Assembly: GCF_018380615.1 (NCBI RefSeq)
Contig: NZ_JAGYVZ010000014.1
Span: forward strand, 1-64,000
DNA length: 64,000 bases
Reading direction: 5' to 3'
Source: Flavobacterium psychroterrae
GTDB taxonomy: Bacteria; Bacteroidota; Bacteroidia; Flavobacteriales; Flavobacteriaceae
In this document: in pieces, positions 1 to 8,997 of the stretch
Layout: every line of letters starts with the position of its first letter
Position numbering within the stretch: the stretch's first letter is position 1
Position numbers and translations under genes: made by a program
The notes under the pieces: generated by a model
Database searches by the model: none
Seen by the model: the letters and a program-made list of their open reading frames with translations, nothing else
Told to the model about the DNA's origin: nothing

Positions 1-78
1 TAGAAAAACAACTAATAGAATAAAATAATTTTATATTTTTAAACTACTTTTTAGACACCTTTTTGAGTTCATTTATAC

Positions 79-121
79 TGCTCACTTTTATCCAGAATTA
101 GGTGCTCACTTTATCCAGAAT
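79..121. repeat. Two near-identical 19-20 bp direct repeats, possible IS21-type element end
   Basis: Positions 79-98 and 103-121 carry almost the same word (TGCTCACTTTATCCAGAAT, the first copy with one extra T), spaced 24 bp apart. IS21-family transposons carry several short direct repeats of this style at their ends, and 'GCTCA...' words are common in Bacteroidota members. No transposase is inside the window, so this would be either the end of an element lying to the left or a relic. The family call is inference from memory of the pattern. Confidence 0.35.
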
Positions 122-159
122 ATCCAGATATTGAATCTGTATAATCATATAAACTGAAT

Positions 160-199
160 AAACCTTGTTTTAAGAATGACTTTAGCAAGGTTTGTTTTT
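160..199 (+). terminator. Rho-independent terminator of a gene left of the window
   Basis: The inverted repeat AAACCTTG (160-167) / CAAGGTTT (186-193) is followed by GTTTTTTG on the plus strand. It would end a transcript entering from before position 1. Confidence 0.6.
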
Positions 200-285
200 T
201 GTGTATCTTTAATTCGAAAAGTTAAGTTTCTTTAACTGTAATAAATGGTAATTTTAAATAGAATCTTCTCAAAAGAATTATTTTG

Positions 286-293
286 TATATTTG
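286..293 (+). promoter_or_regulatory. Candidate promoter -7 element for the PH/SHOCT gene
   Basis: TATATTTG matches the Bacteroidota -7 consensus TAnnTTTG. No clear TTG lies at the right distance upstream. The leader to the ATG at 440 would be about 140 nt and contains the inverted repeat TAACGG/CCGTTA (303-308 and 338-343). Confidence 0.4.
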
Positions 294-439
294 CTATGAG
301 CTAACGGAAACACGTTGAAAAGCAAAGCAATAAGCACCGTTACCAAATCGTTACCTGACTTCTTTGATTATCTCTATAAAAGCTTAGTATTCAATCGATA
401 CGGCTTTTTCCTGAAAACTTTAAAATAAAAAAATAATAT

Positions 440-1201
440 ATGGCAAATTGTATACTCTGTTCTGCAGAATTAAAATTTATGAATACCCCAACATTCGGCT
501 CTGGAAAATTAAATGATGGCAATATTGTTTGCATAAATTGTTTTAAAAAAATAAACGATGTAGATCCAAAAGTCGCATTTAAACTTAAAAATCATTCTTT
601 AAATGATATTCAAAATTTATTTAATAAAAAGATAAATGAAAGTGAACAAACTTATTCGCGTCTTGATGATATTAAAAAGCAAATACAACAATTAAAAATA
701 AGTAATTCTGTAAGCATTCTAGGTAGGAGAGAAATAAATGAGCTTCCAGAAATATTGGCACAAACTGAAATAATCGACAACATTGTACAAGGGACGTACA
801 ATAACGGTCAGGGTATTTTGGTATCAACAAATAGAAGATTAATATTTATTGATAAAGGAATTTTATACGGATTAAAAGTAGAAGATTTCCCTTTAGACAA
901 AATCAGTACTATACAATATGAGACGGGTTTTCTGTTAGGAGGAATTAAAATTCATACATCCGGAAATATTGCTAAAATAGAAAATGTAGAAAAATCGATA
1001 GCAAGAAGCTTTTCTGAATTTGTCAGAGACAAACTCTCTCAGCAAAAAGAAATTTCAACTATTAGTATTTCAGAGCCTGATATTTTAGATCAAATTGAAA
1101 AACTAGCAAACTTGAAGAAAAAGGAATATTGTCTGAAGATGAATTTAATGAACAAAAGAAAAAACTTCTTGAAAAACTATGAATTTATTTTTAACAAATG
1201 A
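440..1201 (+). CDS. Zinc-ribbon / bacterial PH / SHOCT protein with a C-terminal frameshift
   Basis: The N-terminus has paired CxxC motifs (CILC, then CINC) around a Phe/Lys-rich loop, as in the DUF4428 zinc ribbon. A coiled linker follows at about residues 50-85. Residues about 100-195 look like a bacterial PH domain ('GILVSTNRRLIFID'). The start of a SHOCT domain is visible (DILDQIEKLA), then the frame departs from the family. Reading one base over from about 1109, the rest of SHOCT is intact: GILSEDEFNEQKKKLLEKL ending at TGA 1180-1182. One A is therefore missing from the run at 1108-1110, relative to an intact gene that would end at 1182. Either a real frameshift or a sequencing error explains this. 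Such proteins are usually cytosolic and of unknown role. Confidence 0.7.
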   Translation: MANCILCSAELKFMNTPTFGSGKLNDGNIVCINCFKKINDVDPKVAFKLKNHSLNDIQNLFNKKINESEQTYSRLDDIKKQIQQLKISNSVSILGRREINELPEILAQTEIIDNIVQGTYNNGQGILVSTNRRLIFIDKGILYGLKVEDFPLDKISTIQYETGFLLGGIKIHTSGNIAKIENVEKSIARSFSEFVRDKLSQQKEISTISISEPDILDQIEKLANLKKKEYCLKMNLMNKRKNFLKNYEFIFNK

Positions 1202-1252
1202 TATTTAAACAAAAAGCTATAACCTGCCAATGGCGAAGTTTTTTATTTAATA

Positions 1253-2683
1253 TTATTGCAAAATACGATTTACCTGTGAAAAGGTTCTTTGATAATAAGC
1301 TTCTTTCGTTGATGAAATCATAACTCCTCCGTGAGTGGAAGAATGAACAAATTTAATTTCTCCATCTGCTACTTCTACTACCATTCCAACATGATTGATT
1401 TGGCGTCGTCCGTTAGTTTTAAAGAAAATTAAATCTCCTTTTTGTGCTTCGTCAGTATCTACTTTAGTACCAATTCTGGATTGTTCGATAGAACTTCTTG
1501 GCAACTTAATGTCAAAATTGTTAAAGGTACAAATCATTAAACCTGAACAATCAAAACCGGCTTTTGTGGTTCCGCCTGATCTGTAACGCGTTCCTATATT
1601 CTCGGTTGCATTCATAATCAATTGATTGACTAATTCAGAATGATTGCTTACTCTAAATATTGTGGTTGTGTCTTTTCTAATTTCTGAATTATCGGCGACC
1701 TGAGTTGGCGATGATGAATTATTTTCTAATTGAGGAGTTGTGTTTAATACCTGTGCAGCATCAGCTTTTTCTTTTGATGTATTTATTTTCAATACATAAC
1801 CTACCGGCAACTTTCCTTTTATAAATGGATTTTGTCGTTCCAGTTCGGCAACAGTTAGACCATATCTTTTAGCAATAGCAAATTTTGTTTCTTTTGGCTG
1901 CACTTCAACAACTATATCAACATTGTTGTTAGCGGATACTATTTCAGGTTTTAAATCACCGGTTGCAGTTGCATTTTCTGAAGTTACAACAGCTTTTTCA
2001 GCAATCTGAGTATTTAATGCTTGCGCTATATCTGCTTTTTCTTTTGAAGTTTTAATTTTCAAAACATATCCTACCGGTAACTTTCCTTTGATATACGGAT
2101 TTTGACGCTCCAGTTCTGCAACTGTTATTCCGTATTTTTTAGCAATAAGATATTTTGTTTCTTTTGGTTTTACTTCAACTACAACCTCAACATCTGTTGA
2201 AGAAATTAGTTCTGGCTTTTCTATATTCTGATTTTTCGTTGTAGATTGAGTCGAGGCAATAGTATTAGAGGCAATATTAAGCTTCTGCCCTATTTTTAAA
2301 CCATCATTTTCTAAAGCGGGGTTAGCTTTTTTTAAATCCTCAACAGTGACATTGTATTTTTTTGAAATGGACCAAAGTGTTTCTTTTTCCTGTACTTCGT
2401 GAATATCTGAATTTAATGTTGTTGCGGGAATTGTACTTGCAACTGCTTCAGTTTTTTTTGTTGTGGATTTTTTATTGGTATTCGGAATGAGTAAAACCGA
2501 ATTTAATTTTAAAACTTTGGGAGCGTCGGGGTTGGCTTCCTCAATATCTTTGGTTTTTACGCCATATTTTTTAGCAATTACAGATAGGTTTTCTCCTTTT
2601 GATATTTTGTGCCTGATAAACTTTTCCTGAGAAAAAACGCCGACACTGAAAAAAAACAACACTATAATTAATCTGACAACCAT
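1253..2683 (-). CDS. Secreted LysM-repeat NlpC/P60 peptidoglycan endopeptidase
   Basis: The 476-aa protein starts with a signal peptide (about residues 1-18, ending FSQ). Four LysM-type modules follow, near residues 24-68, 95-137, 167-212 and 256-301. The last two are almost identical (both carry KGKLPVGYVLKI), a recent internal duplication. The C-terminal 125 residues are an NlpC/P60 cysteine peptidase with Cys379 (FDCSG), His431 (INHVGM) and His447 as the likely catalytic triad. The enzyme probably binds peptidoglycan through LysM and cuts stem-peptide bonds in the periplasm during wall growth or separation. It converges with the PH/SHOCT gene. A possible -7 box (TAGTTTTG, minus strand) lies at 2918-2925, leaving a long leader. 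Confidence 0.88.
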   Translation of the reverse strand: MVVRLIIVLFFFSVGVFSQEKFIRHKISKGENLSVIAKKYGVKTKDIEEANPDAPKVLKLNSVLLIPNTNKKSTTKKTEAVASTIPATTLNSDIHEVQEKETLWSISKKYNVTVEDLKKANPALENDGLKIGQKLNIASNTIASTQSTTKNQNIEKPELISSTDVEVVVEVKPKETKYLIAKKYGITVAELERQNPYIKGKLPVGYVLKIKTSKEKADIAQALNTQIAEKAVVTSENATATGDLKPEIVSANNNVDIVVEVQPKETKFAIAKRYGLTVAELERQNPFIKGKLPVGYVLKINTSKEKADAAQVLNTTPQLENNSSSPTQVADNSEIRKDTTTIFRVSNHSELVNQLIMNATENIGTRYRSGGTTKAGFDCSGLMICTFNNFDIKLPRSSIEQSRIGTKVDTDEAQKGDLIFFKTNGRRQINHVGMVVEVADGEIKFVHSSTHGGVMISSTKEAYYQRTFSQVNRILQ

Positions 2684-3106
2684 ACCTATTAAAGTTTTAA
2701 TGAATACTTCTTTAAGTTTAAATAATATAACTTTTAGCCTGAATGATATAAACTAAAGAAATGTAAATATATTATATAAAAAGCGAATTTAACTTTTTTA
2801 AGTAAAAGACACACGTTTTTTAACAACTAATTTACCTCAACTTAACCAGGTCAATTTAAAAAACAACGCAAACACTTTGAAAATATGCATTTTAAGAATT
2901 AGTTTACTGGCTTTAAACAAAACTAACTTTAAACAGAAAAAGTATTGAAAATCATTTTTATTTTGAGTTTAAAAGAAAACAAATGTTGAAGTGGTCGAAA
3001 AATAATCTTGTAATGAAAACGATTGTCCTAGCCCAGATAGTAACGATATCCTTTTGTGGCGGGGTTCGCCATAAAAGATATAGTGTATAGCTGGATTAGC
3101 TTCTAA
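2684..3106. other. AT-rich intergenic region with one dispersed hairpin element
   Basis: No coding region is visible. It holds the dispersed palindromic element at 3027-3104 (listed separately) and a weak minus-strand -7 candidate at 2918-2925 for the LysM gene. The rest is AT-rich without recognisable structure. Confidence 0.6.
3027..3104 (+). repeat. Dispersed Flavobacterium-type palindromic element, copy A
   Basis: It begins CCTAGCCCAGATAG and folds into a long hairpin. The inner arms are ATATCCTTTTGTGGCG and CGCCATAAAAGATAT around a GGGTT loop; the outer arms are CTAGCCCAG and CTGGATTAG. The core matches the copy at 60200-60293 (ATCCTTTTGTGGCGGGGTT) and, more loosely, the one at 60518-60586. 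It sits just beyond the acnA terminator. Confidence 0.75.
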
Positions 3107-3107
3107 T

Positions 3108-3138
3108 AAAAAACGCCCTGTTTTCACAGAGCGTTTTT
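3108..3138 (-). terminator. Terminator of the acnB-acnA unit
   Basis: Read on the minus strand, AACGCTCTG / CAGGGCGTT form a stem with an A-rich loop, followed by TTTTATT. It begins 23 bp after the acnA stop codon. Confidence 0.85.
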
Positions 3139-3160
3139 AGTATAATCGAAATCTTAAAGA

Positions 3161-5425
3161 TTAAGCTTTTCCTGCAGCAATTAAGTTTAATGCTGAACCT
3201 GCAACGAACCAGCCAATTTGTCCGGCGTTGTAAGTATGGTTTGCTAAAATAATATCTTTTGTACCATCTGCGTGAACGAACTCTAATGTTAATGGTTTTC
3301 CCGGAGCGAACTCGGTTAAATCAGTAAAATTAATGGTATCGTTTTCCTGAATTTTATCGTAATCTGATTCAGTAGCAAAAGTTAATCCTAAAAGACCTTG
3401 CTTTTTAAGGTTTGTTTCGTGGATACGAGCAAAAGATTTTACTAATACCGCTTTAACTCCTAAGAAACGTGGTTCCATTGCAGCATGCTCACGTGATGAA
3501 CCTTCACCATAATTGTGATCTCCCACAACTATAGATGGAACTCCAGCCGCTTTGTATGCACGAGCTACAGCAGGAACTGCGTCGTAAGTGCCAGTTAATT
3601 GATTTTTAACAGAGTTTGTTTTTTGGTTGAATGCATTTACGGCACCAATCAACATATTGTTAGAAATATTATCTAAATGTCCGCGGAAACGCAACCATGG
3701 TCCTGCCATAGAAATGTGATCCGTTGTACATTTTCCGAATGCTTTGATTAATAATTTTGCATCTGTTATGTTTTTACCATCCCAAGCATCAAACGGAGCT
3801 AATAATTGCAAACGTTCTGATGCTGGATCTACAGCAACCTGAACTCCTGAACCATCTGCAGCCGGAGCCTGAAAGCCCGGATCTTCTGCATCGAAACCTT
3901 TTGGAGGCAATTCGTCTCCTGTTGGAGCATCTAACATTACTTCTTCTCCATCTTCGTTGATCAAAGTATCTGTTAACGGATTGAAACTTAAATCACCTGC
4001 AATAGCCATAGCTGTCACCAATTCCGGAGAACCTACAAAAGCTAAAGTATTTGGGTTACCATCTGCACGTTTTGAAAAGTTACGGTTAAAAGAGTGAACG
4101 ATTGTATTTCTTTCTTCTTTTTCTGCTCCTTCTCTGTCCCACATACCAATACATGGTCCGCAGGCATTTGCAAAAACTGTAGCTCCAATTTTTTCAAAAG
4201 TATCAATAAATCCGTCTCTTTCAATTGTATAACGAACTACTTCAGAACCTGGAGTAATTGTAAACTGAGATTTAGTTTTTAAGTTTTTAGCGCTTACTTG
4301 TCTCGCTAAAGAGGCTGCACGAGCAATATCTTCGTAAGATGAGTTGGTACAAGAACCTATTAAACCTACCTGAATTTGTAATGGCCAGTTATTTTTGATT
4401 GCTTCTTCTTTCATTTTAGAAATTGGAGTAGCTAAATCCGGCGTAAAAGGACCGTTTAAATGTGGCTCTAATTCAGTTAAATTGATTTCGATTACTTGAT
4501 CAAAATATTGTTCCGGATTTGCGTAAACTTCCGGATCTCCTGTTAAATAAGGAGCTACTTTATCAGCTGCATCAGCAACATCTGCTCTATTTGTAGAACG
4601 CAGGTAACGGCTCATTGAATCATCATAACCAAAAGTTGAAGTTGTTGCTCCAATTTCAGCACCCATGTTACAAATAGTTCCTTTACCGGTACATGACATT
4701 GAAGTTGCACCTTCGCCAAAATATTCAACAATTGCACCTGTACCACCTTTTACAGTAAGAATACCGGCAACTTTAAGGATAACATCTTTAGGAGCAGTCC
4801 AGCCTGATAATTTACCAGTTAGTTTTACTCCAATTAATTTAGGGAATTTTAATTCCCAAGCCATACCAGACATAACGTCTACAGCATCAGCTCCACCCAC
4901 ACCAATAGCGACCATTCCTAATCCACCTGCGTTTACAGTATGAGAATCGGTACCAATCATCATTCCTCCGGGAAATGCATAATTTTCAAGTACTACCTGA
5001 TGAATAATTCCTGCTCCCGGTTTCCAGAAACCAATTCCGTATTTATTAGAAACTGATGACAAGAAGTCGAAAACTTCATTACTTTGTGTTTTTGCTCTCG
5101 CCAAATCGGTTACAGCATCTACTTTTGCCTGAATTAAGTGATCACAGTGTACCGTTGTAGGAACTGCAACTGTTTTTTTCCCAGCGTGCATAAATTGTAA
5201 TAATGCCATTTGAGCTGTTGCATCCTGACATGCTACACGATCTGGTGCAAAATCAACATAATCAACTCCTCTTCCAAACGCCTTAGACGGATTTCCATCC
5301 CAAAGGTGATTGTACAAAATTTTCTCTGTTAAAGTAAGTGGACGACCAACAATCTCGCGTGCTTTATCAACACGACCAGGCATGTTTTCATACACTTTTT
5401 TAATCATTTCTATATCAAATGCCAT
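3161..5425 (-). CDS. acnA: Aconitate hydratase, mitochondrial/AcnA-type
   Basis: It interconverts citrate and isocitrate in the TCA cycle. At 754 aa it has the size of the mitochondrial-type monomeric aconitases. The [4Fe-4S] ligands are Cys359 (GSCTNS), Cys422 and Cys425 (ACGPCIGMW). Other family blocks are visible, including GTDSHT, the swivel-domain [10 protein letters not shown] and the C-terminal small domain. It lies 46 bp downstream of acnB in the same direction and is probably co-transcribed. A decayed duplicate of its first 70 or so codons lies upstream of acnB. The symbol follows common Bacteroidota usage; 'acn' would be equally fair. Confidence 0.95.
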   Translation of the reverse strand: MAFDIEMIKKVYENMPGRVDKAREIVGRPLTLTEKILYNHLWDGNPSKAFGRGVDYVDFAPDRVACQDATAQMALLQFMHAGKKTVAVPTTVHCDHLIQAKVDAVTDLARAKTQSNEVFDFLSSVSNKYGIGFWKPGAGIIHQVVLENYAFPGGMMIGTDSHTVNAGGLGMVAIGVGGADAVDVMSGMAWELKFPKLIGVKLTGKLSGWTAPKDVILKVAGILTVKGGTGAIVEYFGEGATSMSCTGKGTICNMGAEIGATTSTFGYDDSMSRYLRSTNRADVADAADKVAPYLTGDPEVYANPEQYFDQVIEINLTELEPHLNGPFTPDLATPISKMKEEAIKNNWPLQIQVGLIGSCTNSSYEDIARAASLARQVSAKNLKTKSQFTITPGSEVVRYTIERDGFIDTFEKIGATVFANACGPCIGMWDREGAEKEERNTIVHSFNRNFSKRADGNPNTLAFVGSPELVTAMAIAGDLSFNPLTDTLINEDGEEVMLDAPTGDELPPKGFDAEDPGFQAPAADGSGVQVAVDPASERLQLLAPFDAWDGKNITDAKLLIKAFGKCTTDHISMAGPWLRFRGHLDNISNNMLIGAVNAFNQKTNSVKNQLTGTYDAVPAVARAYKAAGVPSIVVGDHNYGEGSSREHAAMEPRFLGVKAVLVKSFARIHETNLKKQGLLGLTFATESDYDKIQENDTINFTDLTEFAPGKPLTLEFVHADGTKDIILANHTYNAGQIGWFVAGSALNLIAAGKA

Positions 5426-5471
5426 ATCTCTTAATTTAATTATTATACATTATAACTTGTTAGAAGCCTAA

Positions 5472-8252
5472 TTAAAAAGTGCTTTCTAACAGTTTGTGAG
5501 AAGGTGCAAATCTGGTTAAATGAATTCCTTCTACTGCAGCTACATATTCCTCTATTGTAGGTGTTCTTCCAAGTATTGTAGATAATACTACAACCGGTGT
5601 AGAAGAAAGTAATGATTCTCCTTTTTTACCTTCTGTATCTTCTACAACTCTCCCTTGAAAAAGACGAGTTGAAGTTGCCATTACAGTATCTCCTTTTGCA
5701 GCTTTTTCCTGATTACCCATACAAAGGTTACATCCCGGACGCTCTAAATATAACATGTTTTCGTATTCTGTACGTGCTGCACCTTTTGGAGCATTATCGT
5801 CAAATTCGAAACCTGAGTATTTTTGTAAAACTTCCCAGTCACCTTCGGCTTTAAGTTCGTCAACGATGTTATAAGTTGGCGGCGCTACTACAAGCGGTGC
5901 TTTGAACACAACCTGACCTTGCTGATCTTCTATATTTTTAAGCATTTGAGCCAGAATTTTCATGTCGCCTTTGTGAACCATACATGAACCGATGAATCCA
6001 AGATCTACTTTTTTCTCTCCTCCATAAAAAGATAAAGGTCTTATGGTATCGTGAGTATATCTTTTAGAAACATCAGCATTGTTTACATCAGGGTCAGCAA
6101 TCATAGGCTCAATAATCTGATCAAGATCAATAACTACTTCAGCATAATATTTAGCGTTTGAATCCGGAGTTAAAGCTGGTTTTTCAGCAGATTTAATCTC
6201 TGCAATTCTTTTATCTGCTTTATTAATTAATCCCTGAAGAACTTGTTTTTGATTGTCCATTCCTTTGTCGATCATGATCTGGATTCTGCCTTTTGCAATC
6301 TCCAATGATTCAATCAAAGTATCATCTTCAGAAATACAGATAGAAGCTTTTGCTTTCATTTCTGCAGTCCAGTCTGTAAACGTAAATGCCTGATCAGCAG
6401 TAAGAGTTCCAATGTGAACTTCAATAATTCTGCCCTGAAATACATTTTCTCCACCAAACTTTTTAAGCATTTGAGATTGTGTTGCGTGAACCACATCACG
6501 AAAATCCATATAGCTTTTCATTTCTCCTTTAAATGTCACTTTAACAGATTCAGGAATTGGCATTGAAGCTTCACCTGTAGCAAGTGCAAGAGCAACTGTT
6601 CCTGAGTCAGCACCAAAAGCAACACCTTTTGACATTCTTGTATGCGAGTCACCACCAATAATGATAGCCCACTCGTCTATTGTGATATCGTTTAAAACTT
6701 TGTGAATTACGTCTGTCATTGCATGATAAACTCCTTTAGGGTCACGTGCAGTGATTAGACCAAAGTTGTTCATGAAGTTCATTAATTTCGGAATATTTGC
6801 CTGAGCTTTTTTATCCCATACCGAAGCTGTGTGACAACCAGATTGGTATGCACCATCAACGATTGGCGATATTACTGTAGCAGCCATAGATTCTAATTCC
6901 TGAGCAGTCATAAGACCGGTCGTGTCTTGTGAACCTACGATGTTAACTTCTACACGAACATCTGAGCCAGCGTGTAATACTTTACCCGGAGCGATACCAA
7001 CAGCATTTTTATTGAAGATTTTTTCTACTGCTGTAAGACCTTGCCCTTCAATAGTAATTTCTTTTGACGGAGCAAATACAAGAGGAGCTTCAATATCTAA
7101 AATTTTAGCTGCTAATGTTTGAAGTTTTTTACCAAATACAATTGCGTATGATCCGCCGGCTTTGATAAATTCCATTTTTTGAGGCGTGAAAGCTTTAGAA
7201 ATATCTATTAGCTCCTGATCGCCATTATAAAGTTTTTTTGTCTTAGTATTTATTGTAAGTACAGTTCCTGTAGCAACAGAATATGTTTCTTCAAGGACAG
7301 GATCACCGCTTTCATTACGAATAACATTACCATCTGAATCCAGTTTTTTAACCCAGTTTTGAAGATCTAAACCAATACCACCTGTAACGTCAACAGTAGT
7401 TAGGAAAATTGGAGAAATACCGTTTGTACCTGCAACAATTGGAGCAATATTAACGAATGGAATATATGGGCTGGCTTGTTTACCAGACCAAAGAGCCACG
7501 TTATTTACTCCTGACATTCTTGAAGATCCAACTCCCATTGTACCTTTTTCTGCAATTAACATCACACTTTTGTCAGGATGTTGTACTTGCAGCATCTTGA
7601 TTTCGTCTTGTGCTTTAGGCGTGATCATGCATTTACCGTGAAGTTCACGGTCAGAACGTGAGTGTGCCTGATTTCCCGGAGAAAGCAAATCTGTCGAAAT
7701 GTCTCCTTCACCAGCGATATAAGTCACTACTTTAATTTCTTCAACAACATCCGGAAGTTTAGTAAAAAACTCCGCTTGTGCGTAACTTTCAATAATTTCT
7801 ATAGCAACTGCATTACCATTTTTAAAGGCTTCTTTTAAACGGTCTGTATCTGCCTCATAAAGGTAAACCTGTGTTTTAAGAACCTCCCCTGCTTCTTTTG
7901 CAATAGCTGCATCTTCACCAAGAGCTAAATCTAGTAATACTTCAATTGAAGGTCCACCCTTCATATGTGATAATAACTCAAAAGCAAAAGCAGGTGTGAT
8001 TTCACTTACTACTTGTGTTCCAAGTATAATTTCTTTTAAAAACTTAGCCTTTTCACCGGCAGCACTTGTCGTTCCCGGTATAGTATTGTAGATAAAGTAC
8101 TTAATAGAATCTTCTCTATATTCGTTCTCTAAATCTTTAATTTGTTCAATAATTACGCTTAATAAATCAGCGCCATCAATAGGTTTTGGATGAAGTCCCT
8201 GAGCTTTACGTTCTTCAATCTCTTTAATATAATCTGCATAAATATTATTCAT
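5472..8252 (-). CDS. acnB: Bifunctional aconitate hydratase 2 / 2-methylisocitrate dehydratase, AcnB-type
   Basis: The 926-aa protein has the AcnB domain order: an N-terminal HEAT-like domain (about residues 1-160), the swivel domain ahead of the catalytic core (GVGSSRMSG near 240), then the Fe-S core. Cluster ligands are Cys757 (GSCMVHKG), Cys841 and Cys844 (PGCNLCMGN). It catalyses citrate/isocitrate interconversion; in other bacteria AcnB can also hydrate 2-methyl-cis-aconitate. It is somewhat longer than the E. coli enzyme (about 865 aa). Having both aconitase types in tandem suggests redundancy, or division of labour under oxidative stress, where AcnB-type enzymes are usually the more labile. 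Confidence 0.95.
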   Translation of the reverse strand: MNNIYADYIKEIEERKAQGLHPKPIDGADLLSVIIEQIKDLENEYREDSIKYFIYNTIPGTTSAAGEKAKFLKEIILGTQVVSEITPAFAFELLSHMKGGPSIEVLLDLALGEDAAIAKEAGEVLKTQVYLYEADTDRLKEAFKNGNAVAIEIIESYAQAEFFTKLPDVVEEIKVVTYIAGEGDISTDLLSPGNQAHSRSDRELHGKCMITPKAQDEIKMLQVQHPDKSVMLIAEKGTMGVGSSRMSGVNNVALWSGKQASPYIPFVNIAPIVAGTNGISPIFLTTVDVTGGIGLDLQNWVKKLDSDGNVIRNESGDPVLEETYSVATGTVLTINTKTKKLYNGDQELIDISKAFTPQKMEFIKAGGSYAIVFGKKLQTLAAKILDIEAPLVFAPSKEITIEGQGLTAVEKIFNKNAVGIAPGKVLHAGSDVRVEVNIVGSQDTTGLMTAQELESMAATVISPIVDGAYQSGCHTASVWDKKAQANIPKLMNFMNNFGLITARDPKGVYHAMTDVIHKVLNDITIDEWAIIIGGDSHTRMSKGVAFGADSGTVALALATGEASMPIPESVKVTFKGEMKSYMDFRDVVHATQSQMLKKFGGENVFQGRIIEVHIGTLTADQAFTFTDWTAEMKAKASICISEDDTLIESLEIAKGRIQIMIDKGMDNQKQVLQGLINKADKRIAEIKSAEKPALTPDSNAKYYAEVVIDLDQIIEPMIADPDVNNADVSKRYTHDTIRPLSFYGGEKKVDLGFIGSCMVHKGDMKILAQMLKNIEDQQGQVVFKAPLVVAPPTYNIVDELKAEGDWEVLQKYSGFEFDDNAPKGAARTEYENMLYLERPGCNLCMGNQEKAAKGDTVMATSTRLFQGRVVEDTEGKKGESLLSSTPVVVLSTILGRTPTIEEYVAAVEGIHLTRFAPSHKLLESTF

Positions 8253-8311
8253 AATAGAAAGTCTTTTTTTTTAATGTTAAAAGCAGATTTAAGAAAGATC
8301 TTTTGTTCTGC

Positions 8312-8568
8312 CGTTTTTTGTTTACCAGTTTGCTTAAATTACAATAATGCCGTTAAGCCGTTACAATTTGAAATGCAACACGATCTGGAGCAAATTCAAC
8401 ATAATTTACACCTCTATTAAAAGTTTGAGAAGGCATTAAATGCCATAGGTGATTGTCTAAAAAATTTTCTATTAAAGCAAGTGAACGACGAATCAAATCG
8501 TGTGCTTTATCGACACGGGTTGTCTTATTTTCGTACACTTTTTTAATCATTTTGATATCAAAAGTCAT
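8312..8568 (-). pseudogene. Decayed 5' fragment of an acnA duplicate
   Basis: The minus-strand frame from ATG 8568 to the stop at 8353-8355 encodes 71 residues aligning without gaps to AcnA residues 1-71; I count about 44 identities by hand (both have [22 protein letters not shown]). Beyond the stop, after a one-base deletion, DNA similarity continues (GCATTATT, then a GGTAAA-like end) to about 8312. The remnant keeps an open frame but lacks all catalytic parts. It lies in the leader of acnB, downstream of a good -7 box at 8599-8606, so acnB is probably transcribed through it. Translation as a short leader peptide is possible but unproven. Confidence 0.85.
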
Positions 8569-8598
8569 AGCAATTAGGTATTTTATTTTTTTTGTACG

Positions 8599-8606
8599 CA
8601 AATTTA
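8599..8606 (-). promoter_or_regulatory. Candidate promoter for the acnA relic-acnB-acnA unit
   Basis: On the minus strand this reads TAAATTTG, an exact TAnnTTTG match, 31 bp upstream of the relic ATG at 8568. A TTG lies 14 bp further upstream (8621-8623), slightly closer than usual. Confidence 0.5.
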
Positions 8607-8936
8607 CGTATTAATGCCGACAATTAAAAAAAATATAATAGAAGTCGCCTTTTCAAAAATTATTATTGTTAAAAAACGATTTTGACTGCTTGTTTTTGCC
8701 AAAATATCAGTTTTGTATTAAAAAAATGAATTATTAGTATTTTAAAATCTTTTCTTTAACAAAGTCGGAATTTGATGTTATAAATGAAGTCGGATTTTAC
8801 TTCGTTTTTAACTAAGAACCTTTCTAAATTAGCTTCTATAACGTTATAGTTTATCAAATTTTACCTTATACGTTACAAAAAGCCATTTACGATTTCACTC
8901 TTATTTATAACATTTAAAATAAATGAAATAAAAAAC
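8607..8936. other. Divergent intergenic region between acnB and XrtN units
   Basis: AT-rich DNA between two divergent promoters (8599-8606 minus, 8937-8964 plus). I see no open frame or strong hairpin in it. Confidence 0.5.
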
Positions 8937-8964
8937 TTGTAATTCATTTTTTCTTATAACTTTG
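8937..8964 (+). promoter_or_regulatory. Promoter of the XrtN two-gene operon
   Basis: TTG at 8937-8939 and TAACTTTG at 8957-8964 are separated by 17 bp, a close match to the Bacteroidota -33/-7 consensus. The ATG follows 33 bp later at 8998. Confidence 0.7.
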
Positions 8965-8997
8965 CAATTCAAAGTACTTTTTAAATAAATTATAATC

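Noticed and set aside
303..343. TAACGG...CCGTTA inverted repeat as an integron attC site
   Set aside because: The core sites do not match GTTRRRY/RYYYAAC and no integrase is present.
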